This document shows, in pieces, positions 47,228 through 56,771 of a DNA stretch of 64,000 nucleotides (position 1 is its first letter; every line of letters starts with the position of its first letter). Source of the stretch: Algoriphagus resistens (GTDB taxonomy: Bacteria; Bacteroidota; Bacteroidia; Cytophagales; Cyclobacteriaceae); contig NZ_LMXN01000009.1 of assembly GCF_001442615.1 (NCBI RefSeq), positions 124,001 through 188,000 on the forward strand, read 5' to 3'. The position numbers were made by a program, and so were the translations under genes. The notes below the pieces were generated by a model. That model did no database searches and had not been told where the DNA came from. It was given only the letters and a program-made list of their open reading frames with translations.

Positions 47228-48598
47228 ATGAAAAAATCAAGTCTTTGTTTTTTCCTGCTGATTCCTATTTCATTTTCTTTAGCATATTCTCAGACTTCAC
47301 TTATTTCCAATGTTCATATCCTGAGTATGGAGAATGATCAGATCTTGGAAAATCAGTCGGTTCTCATCAGAGACGGTCAGATCGAATCAATCATTCCTAT
47401 GGATCAGGCTAAAAACGTAGAGGCAAGTCAGGTTTTTGATGGGCAGGGATCTTATTTGTTTCCCGGATTGGCTGAATTTCATTCTCATATCCCCGTGGCA
47501 CAACAAGGTAATACGCAACTTCAGGAAGAAGCAATGTGGCTCTATTTGGCCAATGGTATCCTGCGTGTTCGAGGGATGATCGGACATATTTCACATCTTT
47601 CACTGAAAGAAAGAATAGAGTCCGGAGAATTGGATGGACCAAGGCTTTTTCTCTCCGGGCCTTCCTTTAGCGGCTCTACTGTTACTTCTGCGGAGCAGGC
47701 AATACAGATAGTTAAAGCCGAAAAGGCTGCTGGATACGATCATTTGAAGTTGCATCCAGGATTGGAAATGGATGAATTCCTGGCAATTGCCAAAACAGCG
47801 AAGGAATTGGATATTCCTTTTGGAGGACATGTTTCTTTGGATGTTGGACTGGAGGCCAGTCTGAATAATGGTTATAAATCTATAGAGCACATGGATGGCT
47901 ATATAGAGGCTATGGTTCCGGATTATTCCAGAGTTTTGGATCCTAAGCTTGCAGGTCCATTCACTATGCTTTTGGTGGAGGAGGCTGATATAGACAAATT
48001 GCCGGAGTTGGTGGATATGACACTAGAGACGGGTGCTTGGATTGCACCGACTTTGACTTTGTTTGATCGATATTTTGGGTCTACTCCTGCGGAAGAATAC
48101 CGGAATATTCCTGAGATGAAGTACATGTCGGAGGACCAGGTACAAAGCTGGATCAATGCCAAAACTCCACTTGAGAGGTCTGGAGTTTTGACTGAGGAAA
48201 ACGTACAACCCTACCTGGAATTCCGAAATCTGCTATTTATGACTTTACATCAGGCTGGAGTTCCGGTGCTGATGTCTTCGGATTCCCCGCAGGTATTTAA
48301 CGTTCCCGGATTTTCCATTCATCATGAGATCGCATTGATGTCTCAGGCCGGTATGTCTAATTATGAGATTTTGAAAACGGGATCTGTGAATCCGGCGAGG
48401 TATTTTGATCAGGAAGGAGAATGGGGAGTCATTAAGGAAGGAGCTTCGGCAGATTTCGTGCTGGTGAAAAATAATCCTTTGAAAGATTTGAATACGTTAA
48501 AAGAACCATTCGTTGTCGTCATGAAAGGTAAAGTATATACTAGAAATGAGCTTAAGAAGCAGTTGGATACAATCGAATCAAATCACAAAAGAGAATGA
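47228..48598 (+). CDS. Exported amidohydrolase, imidazolonepropionase-like
   Basis: 456 residues with a signal peptide (residues 1-21). The TIM-barrel amidohydrolase core has the first metal pair EFHSHIP, the lysine in HLKLHPG, then GGHVS, IEHMD, and the final metal-binding Asp in SSDSP. The C-terminal beta domain has the typical GVIKEGASADFVLVKNNPL. Exported members act on dipeptides, lactones or other cyclic amides; the substrate is unknown. It overlaps the upstream possible start of the aldose epimerase by 4 bases. Confidence 0.88.
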   Translation: MKKSSLCFFLLIPISFSLAYSQTSLISNVHILSMENDQILENQSVLIRDGQIESIIPMDQAKNVEASQVFDGQGSYLFPGLAEFHSHIPVAQQGNTQLQEEAMWLYLANGILRVRGMIGHISHLSLKERIESGELDGPRLFLSGPSFSGSTVTSAEQAIQIVKAEKAAGYDHLKLHPGLEMDEFLAIAKTAKELDIPFGGHVSLDVGLEASLNNGYKSIEHMDGYIEAMVPDYSRVLDPKLAGPFTMLLVEEADIDKLPELVDMTLETGAWIAPTLTLFDRYFGSTPAEEYRNIPEMKYMSEDQVQSWINAKTPLERSGVLTEENVQPYLEFRNLLFMTLHQAGVPVLMSSDSPQVFNVPGFSIHHEIALMSQAGMSNYEILKTGSVNPARYFDQEGEWGVIKEGASADFVLVKNNPLKDLNTLKEPFVVVMKGKVYTRNELKKQLDTIESNHKRE

Positions 48599-48657
48599 CA
48601 GAAAAGATCGGAGATAGAAGGACGGAAAAAACAATTTTGCAATTTCAAATTCAGCCC

Positions 48658-49797
48658 ATGACCTCAAAAAACAAATTAATTGCTTTTACTCTAATATTTT
48701 TAACTATGTCCTTCAGTTTTGCCCAAACCAACTCAATGGTTATCAAAGAGTCAGCTGTACTTTCCATCAAAGGAGAAAAGGTAGGAATGTTGGATGGCGA
48801 AGATGTTTTTCATTATACATTGGATAATGGCAAAATGCAGGTGGAGATGACGAACTACGGCGGGATCATTTCTAGAATTATTGTTCCTGACAATAATGGA
48901 AAGCTCGAAAATGTCGTTTTGGCTTTGGAAGAAATTCCAGATTATTTCACCAAAAACGGGCCATATCTTGGTGCTGCAGTCGGGCGGTACGCAAACAGGA
49001 TTGGTAAAGGTTCATTTACGCTAGATGGAGAGACTTTTCATACCACTAAAAACAATGGAGAAAATACGCTACACGGAGGAGCTAAAGGATTTGGGGCGAA
49101 AGTTTGGAAACCCGAAATCTATAAAAATGAAAATGCCGTCGGAGTCAAGATGACGTACCTAAGTGTGGATGGTGAAGAAGGCTTTCCAGGGAATCTGGAG
49201 ACCACACTTTGGATGGAGCTGACTGCCGATAATAAACTAAAACTCCGCTTTGAATCCACTACAGATAAACCTACAGTGGTGAATCTGACGAATCATTCCT
49301 ATTTCAATCTGAGCGGAATCTCCGGAGATGTGCGGGATCACCAGCTGCAGATTTTTGCAGATGCGATCACTCCGACTGGTCCAGGCCAGATTCCTACCGG
49401 TGAAGTGAAGCGTGTTGCGGGAACGCCTTTTGATTTTCAGACTCCAAAAAACTTAGGAGCTCAATTGGATGCGTTAGGAGAAGGGTTTGACCATAATTAT
49501 GTTACAAAGAGAGCAAACTCTTCAGAGCTAATAAAGATCGCCATCGTAAAGCATCCTGAAAGTGGTCGCGTGATGGAAGTTTTTTCTACAGCCCCCGGAG
49601 TGCAGTTATATACATCAAACCATATGAGGGATTTTGAGGGAGCTGAAGGGAAAGTTTATCATCCACATTGGGCACTTTGTTTGGAGCCAGAAGCTTGGCC
49701 AGACAGCCCAAATAAGCCAAATTTCCCTTCGACTAATCTTTTTCCAGGAGAGAAATATGACCACGAGATTGTGTATGAGTTTGGTGTAGAGAAATAG
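48658..49797 (+). CDS. galM: Exported aldose 1-epimerase (galactose mutarotase family)
   Basis: 379 residues from the ATG at 48658, chosen because it begins a signal peptide (MTSKNKLIAFTLIFLTMSFSFAQ region). An ATG at 48595, overlapping the amidohydrolase stop as ATGA, gives 21 extra residues before the signal and is less likely. The catalytic histidine is in NLTNHSYFNLSG, the substrate-binding region is LHGGAKGFGAKVW, and the catalytic Glu lies in CLEPEAWPDSPN. It interconverts alpha and beta anomers of aldoses, here in the periplasm. Confidence 0.93.
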   Translation: MTSKNKLIAFTLIFLTMSFSFAQTNSMVIKESAVLSIKGEKVGMLDGEDVFHYTLDNGKMQVEMTNYGGIISRIIVPDNNGKLENVVLALEEIPDYFTKNGPYLGAAVGRYANRIGKGSFTLDGETFHTTKNNGENTLHGGAKGFGAKVWKPEIYKNENAVGVKMTYLSVDGEEGFPGNLETTLWMELTADNKLKLRFESTTDKPTVVNLTNHSYFNLSGISGDVRDHQLQIFADAITPTGPGQIPTGEVKRVAGTPFDFQTPKNLGAQLDALGEGFDHNYVTKRANSSELIKIAIVKHPESGRVMEVFSTAPGVQLYTSNHMRDFEGAEGKVYHPHWALCLEPEAWPDSPNKPNFPSTNLFPGEKYDHEIVYEFGVEK

Positions 49798-49860
49798 AAG
49801 TAGGATCAGGTATTAGTTTTGAGATGATTTTAGATATTTGTTTTTTTAATTGATAGACCC

Positions 49861-50722
49861 ATGAGAAACAAACCAGCTGAAACTTTACTGGCGTTAAGTA
49901 CTACTTTTTTTATCCTTCACTCTTTCTGCTAAAGGAATATAGGTTCAAAAAAGTAAGCGAATTCCATATTGAAAGTCTTGCAGAAGTAGCAATTAGGGAT
50001 TATGACCTGAAAAGAAATGTTTTTTTGGGCTTTATCGATAAACGGTCTGAAGGCATAGAGCTAGCAGTTTTTGATGCAGAGGGCAAGATAGTCAGCAGTC
50101 AAAAAAGACAGGGAGAGGGGCCGGAAGATTACCAGTCATCTGCATTGGCTATGGGGTTTTCTCCAGCGGGTGATGTGTTTGTTCAGACCTCATTAGAGCT
50201 TGTGAAATACGACCTTAAATTCAATAGGATAAGTAAGTCAAGTTTGGGCCGAAGACAACTACGGTTGTTTAATCTGGGCCATGGTCTAAGTTTGTTCCTT
50301 TGACAAGAGGGCATGATGTTTCATTTATAGTAAATGGATCCAATATTACTACTATTGTTTTTAGCGATGTTCCTCCAAACAAAATGGAAATGATTGATTA
50401 CTATGATGCTGATAGGCAGATAATCCAATCGGTAATTCCATTATCTAGTAGAAAAGTATTTGAAGGAATAGAAGATAAGGTATTTCCTGTGAGCTACATT
50501 AGAACTGTTGAAAAGTCAAGTTAAGCCCTACCGGATGTTTAATCCCGAATTTCAGCGAATAATTCTTTTTAAGAATGGAGTTCAATTGCCTGGAGAGTTG
50601 ACAATACTTCAGGACTGATTGAAATGATCTTGACAAATAATAAGATACTAGTTAAAGTAGTAAATCAGGAAGAAGAACTGGATTATATTCCATTTGAGAT
50701 TTGGGAATTGGTGGAAAACTAA
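49861..50722 (+). pseudogene. DUF4221-type beta-propeller protein, disrupted
   Basis: Four pieces in shifting frames rebuild one protein. A start at 49861 reads into a stop at residue 24. FKKVSEFHIESLAEVAIRDY continues to an open frame with GEGPEDYQSS and FSPAGDVFVQTSLELVKYD. A frame change near 50300 leads to FIVNGSNITTIVFSDVPPN. The end MFNPEFQRIILFKNG has one more stop before a final EELDYIPFEIWELVEN that ends at 50722. Pattern and length fit DUF4221 6-bladed propeller lipoproteins, frequent in Cyclobacteriaceae. At least two stops and one frameshift make a functional product unlikely. Confidence 0.75.
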
Positions 50723-50873
50723 GAAAAATCACATCAGAAAGGAGAATTTTTTTCTGCATACTGAGTAAGTATTACCCAGGGAGAAATCAGAAATATAGCT
50801 TTAAAATGCTATCTAGGGCATAGGTATGGCCTTTGTAAGAATAAGATGGAATACTAAACCAACTTAATTTCTT

Positions 50874-51464
50874 ATGAAAATGATTGATCAACCCAAAATC
50901 GCAAAAGCATCTAAGTTTAGAAAGATCCGCACCTCCGCGGCAGTGATGCTTTCGGCGCTTTGTCTTGTGGGAATGACTTCCTGTGAAGATGAAGATGATG
51001 ACCCGATTGTAGATAGCTACAATCAGCAAGACAGAAATTTCGCAGTTTCTTCGTCTGAGAATATTAATGCACAGATCAGTTTCGGCCAACTTGCACTAGA
51101 CAATGGCGAGGATGATTCTGTTATAGAATATGCGACTATGCTGGTGTCGGAAAATACAGACAGTAAAACTGAACTGGAAGGAATTGTAGATGGCACAGAT
51201 GTAGAAATTTCCGATGGAATCACTGAAGCCATGCAGGCAAAATATGATGAATTAGCACTACTTAGCGGTGAGGATTTTGATATGGCTTTTATCGATTTTC
51301 AGATCGAAGCACTGGATAACTCCATGTCTATCTATGAAAACGAGGAGGATAACGGTGAAAACTTTACGTTGAAGGGATTTGCCGAAAAAACCTTGGGTAA
51401 AGTAAAGGATCAGAAAAAAGAAGCAGTATTAGTAAAGGCTGAAATCGAATTAGAGGGAGTTTAA
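50874..51464 (+). CDS. DUF4142-like lipoprotein
   Basis: 196 residues. A signal region ends with GMTSC (Cys37), a lipobox, followed by the acidic stretch EDEDDD. The rest is helical, with DRNFAVSSSENINAQISFGQLAL and a later EYATMLVSENTDSKTEL, consistent with DUF4142, a ferritin-like four-helix family of exported proteins. The canonical HxxH metal residues are not evident. The N-terminus before the hydrophobic part is long and basic (KKASKFRKIRTS region). Function unknown. A good terminator follows. Confidence 0.75.
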   Translation: MKMIDQPKIAKASKFRKIRTSAAVMLSALCLVGMTSCEDEDDDPIVDSYNQQDRNFAVSSSENINAQISFGQLALDNGEDDSVIEYATMLVSENTDSKTELEGIVDGTDVEISDGITEAMQAKYDELALLSGEDFDMAFIDFQIEALDNSMSIYENEEDNGENFTLKGFAEKTLGKVKDQKKEAVLVKAEIELEGV

Positions 51465-51529
51465 TACAAGAAGTCAGAATGTAATTGTAGCTGATTAACC
51501 CAGCGGCAAATGCGTAATGATTTCTTTGG

Positions 51530-51563
51530 AGCCGGTTTTCCGAAAGGATGCCGGCTTTTTTTA
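51530..51563 (+). terminator. Intrinsic terminator of the DUF4142 gene
   Basis: Stem AGCCGG / CCGGCT with an inner TCC-GAAA-GGA hairpin, followed directly by seven T residues. It lies 66 bases after the stop codon. Confidence 0.85.
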
Positions 51564-51640
51564 TGGTGATTTTTTAACCGCATAGGAGGACACTGAGAGA
51601 TACGCAGGGGCCAGGTATTGAGAAGGAAGAATGAAATGTT

Positions 51641-53152
51641 TTAGAGTAAAGTGAGAGCCACTTCCTGAGCTTCCTCAAAACTCTGGTAGCCGCAGATCAC
51701 AGCTTCAAAATCTCCCAAATTCCCAAGATGCTTTAAAGCTAAGGGATTTCCGAAATGAACCAAAATACAAGATTTAGATAGAACTAGCTCATTGATTTCT
51801 TTCAGCACTTTCTCATCCATTCCAAATTGATTAAGCGGTTTGTGTGATGGGACAAAAACCGAAACAATTACTTTTTCAGCTTGTTCAATTGAAATTGCTC
51901 TTAAATCTGAAGCGAATAATTCATTAAGTTTTTTCGAGAAGGTTGTCTCATTTTTGAAAAAGCTTCTAAGTGCAAGTTTCTCTTCCTTAGCCAATCTCTT
52001 CAATTCTAAAGAATCAATCTTCCCGGAAGTCACGGACACATATTCCATGGCAAGCAGACTTTGAAACTTTGAATGGTTTTCCCAATCGAATTGCGGAAAT
52101 TCCAATTGGTTGAAATCAAAAACTCCAAGCTTTTCTTTCAGTTTCCAGATTTTTTCAAAGACCGTATCAACGTCCTCATCTGAGGCATTTTCAGAAATTT
52201 TTTCAATTCCTTCCTTTACATAATCTGAAAAGCACAAAATATCGTTCCCTGCATGGAAAGCTTCCCATTCGAGTTGGCCAGGAATGGGGAATTGGTTTGC
52301 CACAGCCTTCATATTGAGCGCATCAGAAATCACGATTCCCTCAAATCCCATCTCAGTTTTCAATAGATCAGTAATAATCTCCCGTGAGATGCTGGCAGCG
52401 ATTTCCTTTCCTCCAGTCAGAGCGGGAGCGGCCAGATGACCCACCATAATTATTTCTACACCTTTATCAATTCCAATTCGGAAAGGTAAAAGCTCTTCGT
52501 TTTCCAATTCCTTTTTAGTCTTTTGAATCACTGGTAGTCCCAAATGAGAATCCGTCTGCGTGTCTCCGTGTCCGGGAAAATGCTTTAGGCAAGCGCTGAT
52601 TCCTGCTTTTTTCATTCCTTGATACATTGCTAAAGAATTCTTGGCTACTTTTTCAGGGTCAGTTCCAAAAGATCTGTAGCCAATTACCGGATTGTTTGGA
52701 TTGGTGTTTACATCTGAGCATGGGGCAAGGTTCAGATGGATTCCAGCCTGCTTCATATCCAGCCCCATTCTATAGCCTACCTCTTCGATCAATTCCGGTG
52801 CGTTTTTCTTAATAGCCCCAAGCGTGATCGCAAATGGGTATTGAGGTGTTTTTTCGATCCGCATTGCCAAGCCATATTCCCCGTCGATGCTGATCAGCAA
52901 AGGAGTTTTTGAAATAGCCTGATAGCGATTGATTAATGTGACCATTTTCTCCAAGGTTCCGCTTACTTCCAGTACTTCAGCGCGTTTTTCGAAGTTGGCG
53001 GCAGCAGAATGACGGCTATGGAAAAATGTTAATCCGCCGATTTCCTCCTCTTGGATCAGTTTCTCCATGGCTTGATAATTTTCCTCCGAGTCATGAATGA
53101 ATGCTGCCGGAGAAAAGCATTGGGCTATTTTTTGGATTTTGGATAAACTCAT
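51641..53152 (-). CDS. nagZ: GH3 beta-N-acetylhexosaminidase, two-domain NagZ type
   Basis: 503 residues from the ATG at 53152 (MSLSKIQKIAQCF); the frame extends to 53296 but that part overlaps the upstream gene and is not needed. It has no signal peptide, so it is cytoplasmic. The GH3 barrel has LLISIDGEYGLAMR, KHFPGHGDTQTDSHLGLP (190-207) with the catalytic Asp201/His203 dyad of NagZ enzymes, and the nucleophile Asp277 in VISDALNMKAV. A smaller C-terminal GH3 domain follows. It cleaves GlcNAc from muropeptides or GlcNAc-MurNAc. It is the last gene of the minus-strand peptidoglycan-salvage operon. Confidence 0.92.
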   Translation of the reverse strand: MSLSKIQKIAQCFSPAAFIHDSEENYQAMEKLIQEEEIGGLTFFHSRHSAAANFEKRAEVLEVSGTLEKMVTLINRYQAISKTPLLISIDGEYGLAMRIEKTPQYPFAITLGAIKKNAPELIEEVGYRMGLDMKQAGIHLNLAPCSDVNTNPNNPVIGYRSFGTDPEKVAKNSLAMYQGMKKAGISACLKHFPGHGDTQTDSHLGLPVIQKTKKELENEELLPFRIGIDKGVEIIMVGHLAAPALTGGKEIAASISREIITDLLKTEMGFEGIVISDALNMKAVANQFPIPGQLEWEAFHAGNDILCFSDYVKEGIEKISENASDEDVDTVFEKIWKLKEKLGVFDFNQLEFPQFDWENHSKFQSLLAMEYVSVTSGKIDSLELKRLAKEEKLALRSFFKNETTFSKKLNELFASDLRAISIEQAEKVIVSVFVPSHKPLNQFGMDEKVLKEINELVLSKSCILVHFGNPLALKHLGNLGDFEAVICGYQSFEEAQEVALTLL

Positions 53153-53276
53153 AGGGAAATTGAAAGATTGTAAAATCGTAATATTTCTTGTGAATTGAAA
53201 TTTGGTAAGGATGGAATTAGAAGATGAAGTTCGAGGTACAACAAAAATCCAAAGATCGTAATTCTGACTTCCTAAA

Positions 53277-54542
53277 TCATTCCATTTTCTTCCCAAACTC
53301 CTTCGGGTACTTCACACTTGCGGCTATTGCCAGTGCAGGAATCATCGCGATCCCTACCCAGATAAAGAATCCGGTGTATCCGAGCCATTCTTGGATATAG
53401 CCCGAAATCATTCCTGGAAACATCATGCCCATAGCCATAAAGCCTGTTGCCAAAGCGTAGTGTGAGGTTTTGAAAAGCCCTTCGGCCAAATAAATAAGAA
53501 AGATCATGTAAGCTGCAAAGCCGAATCCATAGCCGAATTGCTCGATAACAACTACAGTGCCCGCGAAGAAGATATTTTCCGGCTGGAAGTGTGCTAGCCC
53601 TATGTAAAGCAAATTTGGAAGGTTGAGCGAGAGTGCCATAGGGATCATCCACTTGCCCAGTCCATGGCGAGAAATTGCAATCCCTCCGAGAATCCCTCCG
53701 AGCAGCAAGGCAATTACACCTATGGTTCCATACAGGAAACCAACTTCAGAGGTACTTAGTCCCAATCCGCCTGTTTGTCTTCCTTCCAGTAAAAAAGGGG
53801 ATGCCATTTTTACCAACTGAGATTCTCCTAATCGGTAGAGAAGGACAAAAGCAAGTGAAATCCCAATGTTTTTCTTGGTAAAGAAGGTAGTGAAAATTTT
53901 ACCGAAATTTGCTTCCCTGGATTTAACTCCGGCTGTTCCCTCTTCGATTTTCGGTGTGGCCAAAGAATTGATCAATGTCAATAAAAGCATCAAAAGAGCG
54001 ACAATAGTCATTGTGTATGACCATGCTTTGGTATTGTCTCCCAAAGTAGTTTCCAGATAACCAGCCACCATCACAATAAGTCCTTGCCCGGTGATCATTC
54101 CGATTCGATAGAAGGTTCCGCGCAAACCTACGAAAAAGGATTGCTGCTCCGGCTTCAGTGCGATCAGATACATGCCATCAGAAGCAATGTCATTGGTAGC
54201 AGAAGCAAAAGCTCCCATCCAGAAAAATGCGAGAGTTATAAAGAAAAAGTTATTCCCCGCAGTGGTCAGCCCCACTGCTAAAAAAACTAGAGATAGAATG
54301 AACTGCATTGTCAAAAACCATTTTCTCTTTGTTCCAAAAAGATCTACAACCGGGCTCCATATGGGTTTGATGACCCAAGGCAAGTATAACAAACTCGTGT
54401 ATAAACCAATATCAGAATTAGAAACACCGAGCTTTTTGTACATGATTACTGACACTACGATGATGACGATGTAAGGAATCCCTTCGGTCAGGTAAAGCGA
54501 AGGGATCCAGAGCCATGGGTTTCTTTGGGGAGTTTTGCTCAT
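53277..54542 (-). CDS. AmpG-like MFS muropeptide/sugar transporter
   Basis: 421 residues with 12 membrane helices. The start WLWIPSLYLTEGIPYIVI and PWVIKPIWSPVVDLFGTKR, together with ATNDIASDGMYLIAL, match the AmpG/PAT group of MFS carriers, which import GlcNAc-anhMurNAc muropeptides. Its stop is 125 bases before the GH3 start. The start overlaps the GNAT gene stop by 4 bases. The substrate is inferred from family and operon; whether it takes anhydro- or ordinary muropeptides, or disaccharides, is unknown. Confidence 0.9.
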   Translation of the reverse strand: MSKTPQRNPWLWIPSLYLTEGIPYIVIIVVSVIMYKKLGVSNSDIGLYTSLLYLPWVIKPIWSPVVDLFGTKRKWFLTMQFILSLVFLAVGLTTAGNNFFFITLAFFWMGAFASATNDIASDGMYLIALKPEQQSFFVGLRGTFYRIGMITGQGLIVMVAGYLETTLGDNTKAWSYTMTIVALLMLLLTLINSLATPKIEEGTAGVKSREANFGKIFTTFFTKKNIGISLAFVLLYRLGESQLVKMASPFLLEGRQTGGLGLSTSEVGFLYGTIGVIALLLGGILGGIAISRHGLGKWMIPMALSLNLPNLLYIGLAHFQPENIFFAGTVVVIEQFGYGFGFAAYMIFLIYLAEGLFKTSHYALATGFMAMGMMFPGMISGYIQEWLGYTGFFIWVGIAMIPALAIAASVKYPKEFGKKME

Positions 54543-55018
54543 GATTCGCGGATCAGATTTTCGTAAATATTCTGTTCTGAACCTTCGATTGTTTTGGCAT
54601 TTACAGCTTTTTCATAAAATCCTACCGGACCCACACCACCGATGATCGCATAGGCGTAACCCATTTCCCGCATGGATTCCAGTGCTTTGATAAGCAATAC
54701 CTTGCCTATTCCTTTTCCCCGTTCTGATTCAATTGTACCTGTCGGACCAAAGAAGTTTCTCGCTGTACTTTCATAGCAGGCAAAGCCAAGAATGTCATTT
54801 TCCCTTTGTGCTAGCCAGCAAGACACCGGTTGCCTGCTAAAAGCAACTTCAGTTTCCGATTTCCAATATTTCCCAAAATGCTCCAACACCCAATTACTTA
54901 CTAAGTGTTTCTCAGGAGCTATAGCTCTCCGAAAGACAATTTTCTCCTTTTTCATCAGACGCGCCTCTTCTATAGATACATCCGGTAAACCTATTAATCG
55001 GACAAGCATGTCTTTCAT
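54539..55018 (-). CDS. GNAT family N-acetyltransferase
   Basis: 159 residues. The acetyl-CoA pyrophosphate-binding motif ERGKGIGKVLLIKAL lies near residues 99-113, with the preceding strand region ILGFACYESTARNFFGPTG. A VGFYEK motif near 131-136 completes motif B. No signal peptide, so it is cytoplasmic. It is sandwiched between the GHL10 and AmpG-like genes and coupled to the latter by a 4-base overlap. An amino-sugar or muropeptide amine is a plausible acceptor, by inference from context. Confidence 0.88.
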   Translation of the reverse strand: MKDMLVRLIGLPDVSIEEARLMKKEKIVFRRAIAPEKHLVSNWVLEHFGKYWKSETEVAFSRQPVSCWLAQRENDILGFACYESTARNFFGPTGTIESERGKGIGKVLLIKALESMREMGYAYAIIGGVGPVGFYEKAVNAKTIEGSEQNIYENLIRES

Positions 55019-55129
55019 GTGTTTATAATTTGTTTTTTAAGGCCACATGGAATCTTTGACGATTAAAATATTCATTGCCCTGTGTGGTTTAATGATGATT
55101 TTAATCGTGTCGATTTCATAAGCGGAAAT

Positions 55130-56761
55130 TTAGGGAATTTGGTAAACTTGAGTTTGCACGATTCGGCCATAATGGTCAATCCAACGTATAGCAAGATATT
55201 CGGTATTCAAACTTTTTACTTCCAAAGTTCTTGCTCTCAATCCACCAACCCAGACAGGGTGGATTTCAGAATCAGCCAGTTGGTTTAGTTCATTTGCGCC
55301 CTGTATCAAAGCGTATCGAATAGCCGGGTCAAGCGGATTTGCCATGCGGATGGAAGTCAGTTCGGAGTTGGCTTCTACGCTGAATACCACTGGTGTATCT
55401 ATGATCGAAGGGCTTTTGGGCTGAAATGACGGTGGCAATGTCGGTTCATTATACAGCTCACGCTTAAGCAACTGAGCAACATCCTGATTTTTGATTTTCA
55501 TGGATTTTGCCGAGAAAAAGGCATTTCCCTGGATAGTAGGCAATGTACGTGTGTAGGAAATCTGCGTGTTTATTTCGCGTGGATTGTCCCAGGCAGCGTC
55601 CGAATCATCACGGATTTTGTACGGGCCATTTCCTATGTAGATGTTGGTGTTAAAATGGTTTTTTGCCCACCAATCGTTCAGAATCCGATGCGAAGCCAGC
55701 TGATGATCCATGCTCCAGTAAAGTTGGGGAATCATATAGTCCACCCAACCGTTTTTCATCCAAAGCAACACATCAGCATAGAGATCATCATAATTTGTTT
55801 GCCCAGCACGGGTAGGAGAGCCTTTTGGATCCTTGTCCTGATTTCTCCATACACCAAAAGGAGAAATCCCAAATTGTACCCATGGCTTACTTTGCTTGAT
55901 CGTCTGGTTTAGCGCAAGGATCAACTCGTTTACATTGTCTCTTCTCCAATCGTCATGGGATTGTCCAGGCTTTTTATACTTGTCGTAAGTTGCCTTGTCA
56001 GGAAATGCTAATTTTGGGACTTTATAAGGATAAAAGTAGTCGTCGAAGTGAATTGCATCGATGTCGTAGTTATCGACTATTTCCTTGATCACTGCCAATA
56101 AATGAGCCTTCACTTCCGGCAGCCCTGGATTGTAATAATATTTGGTGTCGTATTTCAGCATCCAGTCCCGATGCAAATTATAATCGTGGTCAGGGCTGAG
56201 TTCGGAGGTATTCAGATTCATGGTAGCCCGATACGGATTCAGCCAGGCATGAAATTCCAACCCTCTGGCATGGGATTCATTGATCATCCAGGTAAGTGGA
56301 TTCTCGGTTGTATTTGGAGCTTTGCCTTGTTTTCCGGTCAGGTATTTTGACCATGGGGCGAGGTTACTTGGATAAAATGCATCTCCGGCAGTTCTAACCT
56401 GAACAATAACTGCGTTGAAATTGAGGGCTTTGTAGTAATCCAGAAGATTAAGGAAGTCACGTTTTTGTTTTTCATACGGATCATCTGGAGAAATAGGCCA
56501 ATCGATATTAGCTACTGTCGCTATCCAGACTCCACGGAATTCTCTGGGCATCTCTGGCATTTGATAAGTAAGTGGCCGCAAAGCAACGGAAGCCATCGGC
56601 AGCTTTTTTGCCGGGAGGTTAGCCCCTGGACTTTGGGTTGGTGGAGTGGCAATTGTACCAGAAGGTCTGCTTCCCGGTGAAGCATTTTTTTGAGATTTAC
56701 AGGCAGTGAATAGGAGGGCAAAAGCCAGAATAATAAAGAGATGCCTAGAATGGAATTTCAT
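55130..56761 (-). CDS. GHL10 (DUF187) glycosyl hydrolase-like lipoprotein, DigH/YngK type
   Basis: 543 residues. A lipoprotein signal ends at Cys21 (LLFTAC), and a Pro/Ser/Thr-rich linker runs to about residue 65. The GHL10 TIM barrel begins with EFRGVWIATVANIDWP and contains VIVQVRTAGDAFYPS, LEFHAWLNPYRA and IDAIHFDDYFYPY, the core blocks of this family. E. coli DigH of the same family cuts peptide-free (denuded) peptidoglycan strands. A C-terminal beta domain (about residues 440-543) may bind glycan. It sits 10 bases downstream of the amidase gene on the same strand. Confidence 0.9.
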   Translation of the reverse strand: MKFHSRHLFIILAFALLFTACKSQKNASPGSRPSGTIATPPTQSPGANLPAKKLPMASVALRPLTYQMPEMPREFRGVWIATVANIDWPISPDDPYEKQKRDFLNLLDYYKALNFNAVIVQVRTAGDAFYPSNLAPWSKYLTGKQGKAPNTTENPLTWMINESHARGLEFHAWLNPYRATMNLNTSELSPDHDYNLHRDWMLKYDTKYYYNPGLPEVKAHLLAVIKEIVDNYDIDAIHFDDYFYPYKVPKLAFPDKATYDKYKKPGQSHDDWRRDNVNELILALNQTIKQSKPWVQFGISPFGVWRNQDKDPKGSPTRAGQTNYDDLYADVLLWMKNGWVDYMIPQLYWSMDHQLASHRILNDWWAKNHFNTNIYIGNGPYKIRDDSDAAWDNPREINTQISYTRTLPTIQGNAFFSAKSMKIKNQDVAQLLKRELYNEPTLPPSFQPKSPSIIDTPVVFSVEANSELTSIRMANPLDPAIRYALIQGANELNQLADSEIHPVWVGGLRARTLEVKSLNTEYLAIRWIDHYGRIVQTQVYQIP

Positions 56762-56771
56762 AAATGGGTAA

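Noticed and set aside
53153..53296. 48-codon extension of the GH3 enzyme
   Set aside because: It overlaps the end of the transporter gene and has no signal or domain; the family starts at MSLSKIQ.
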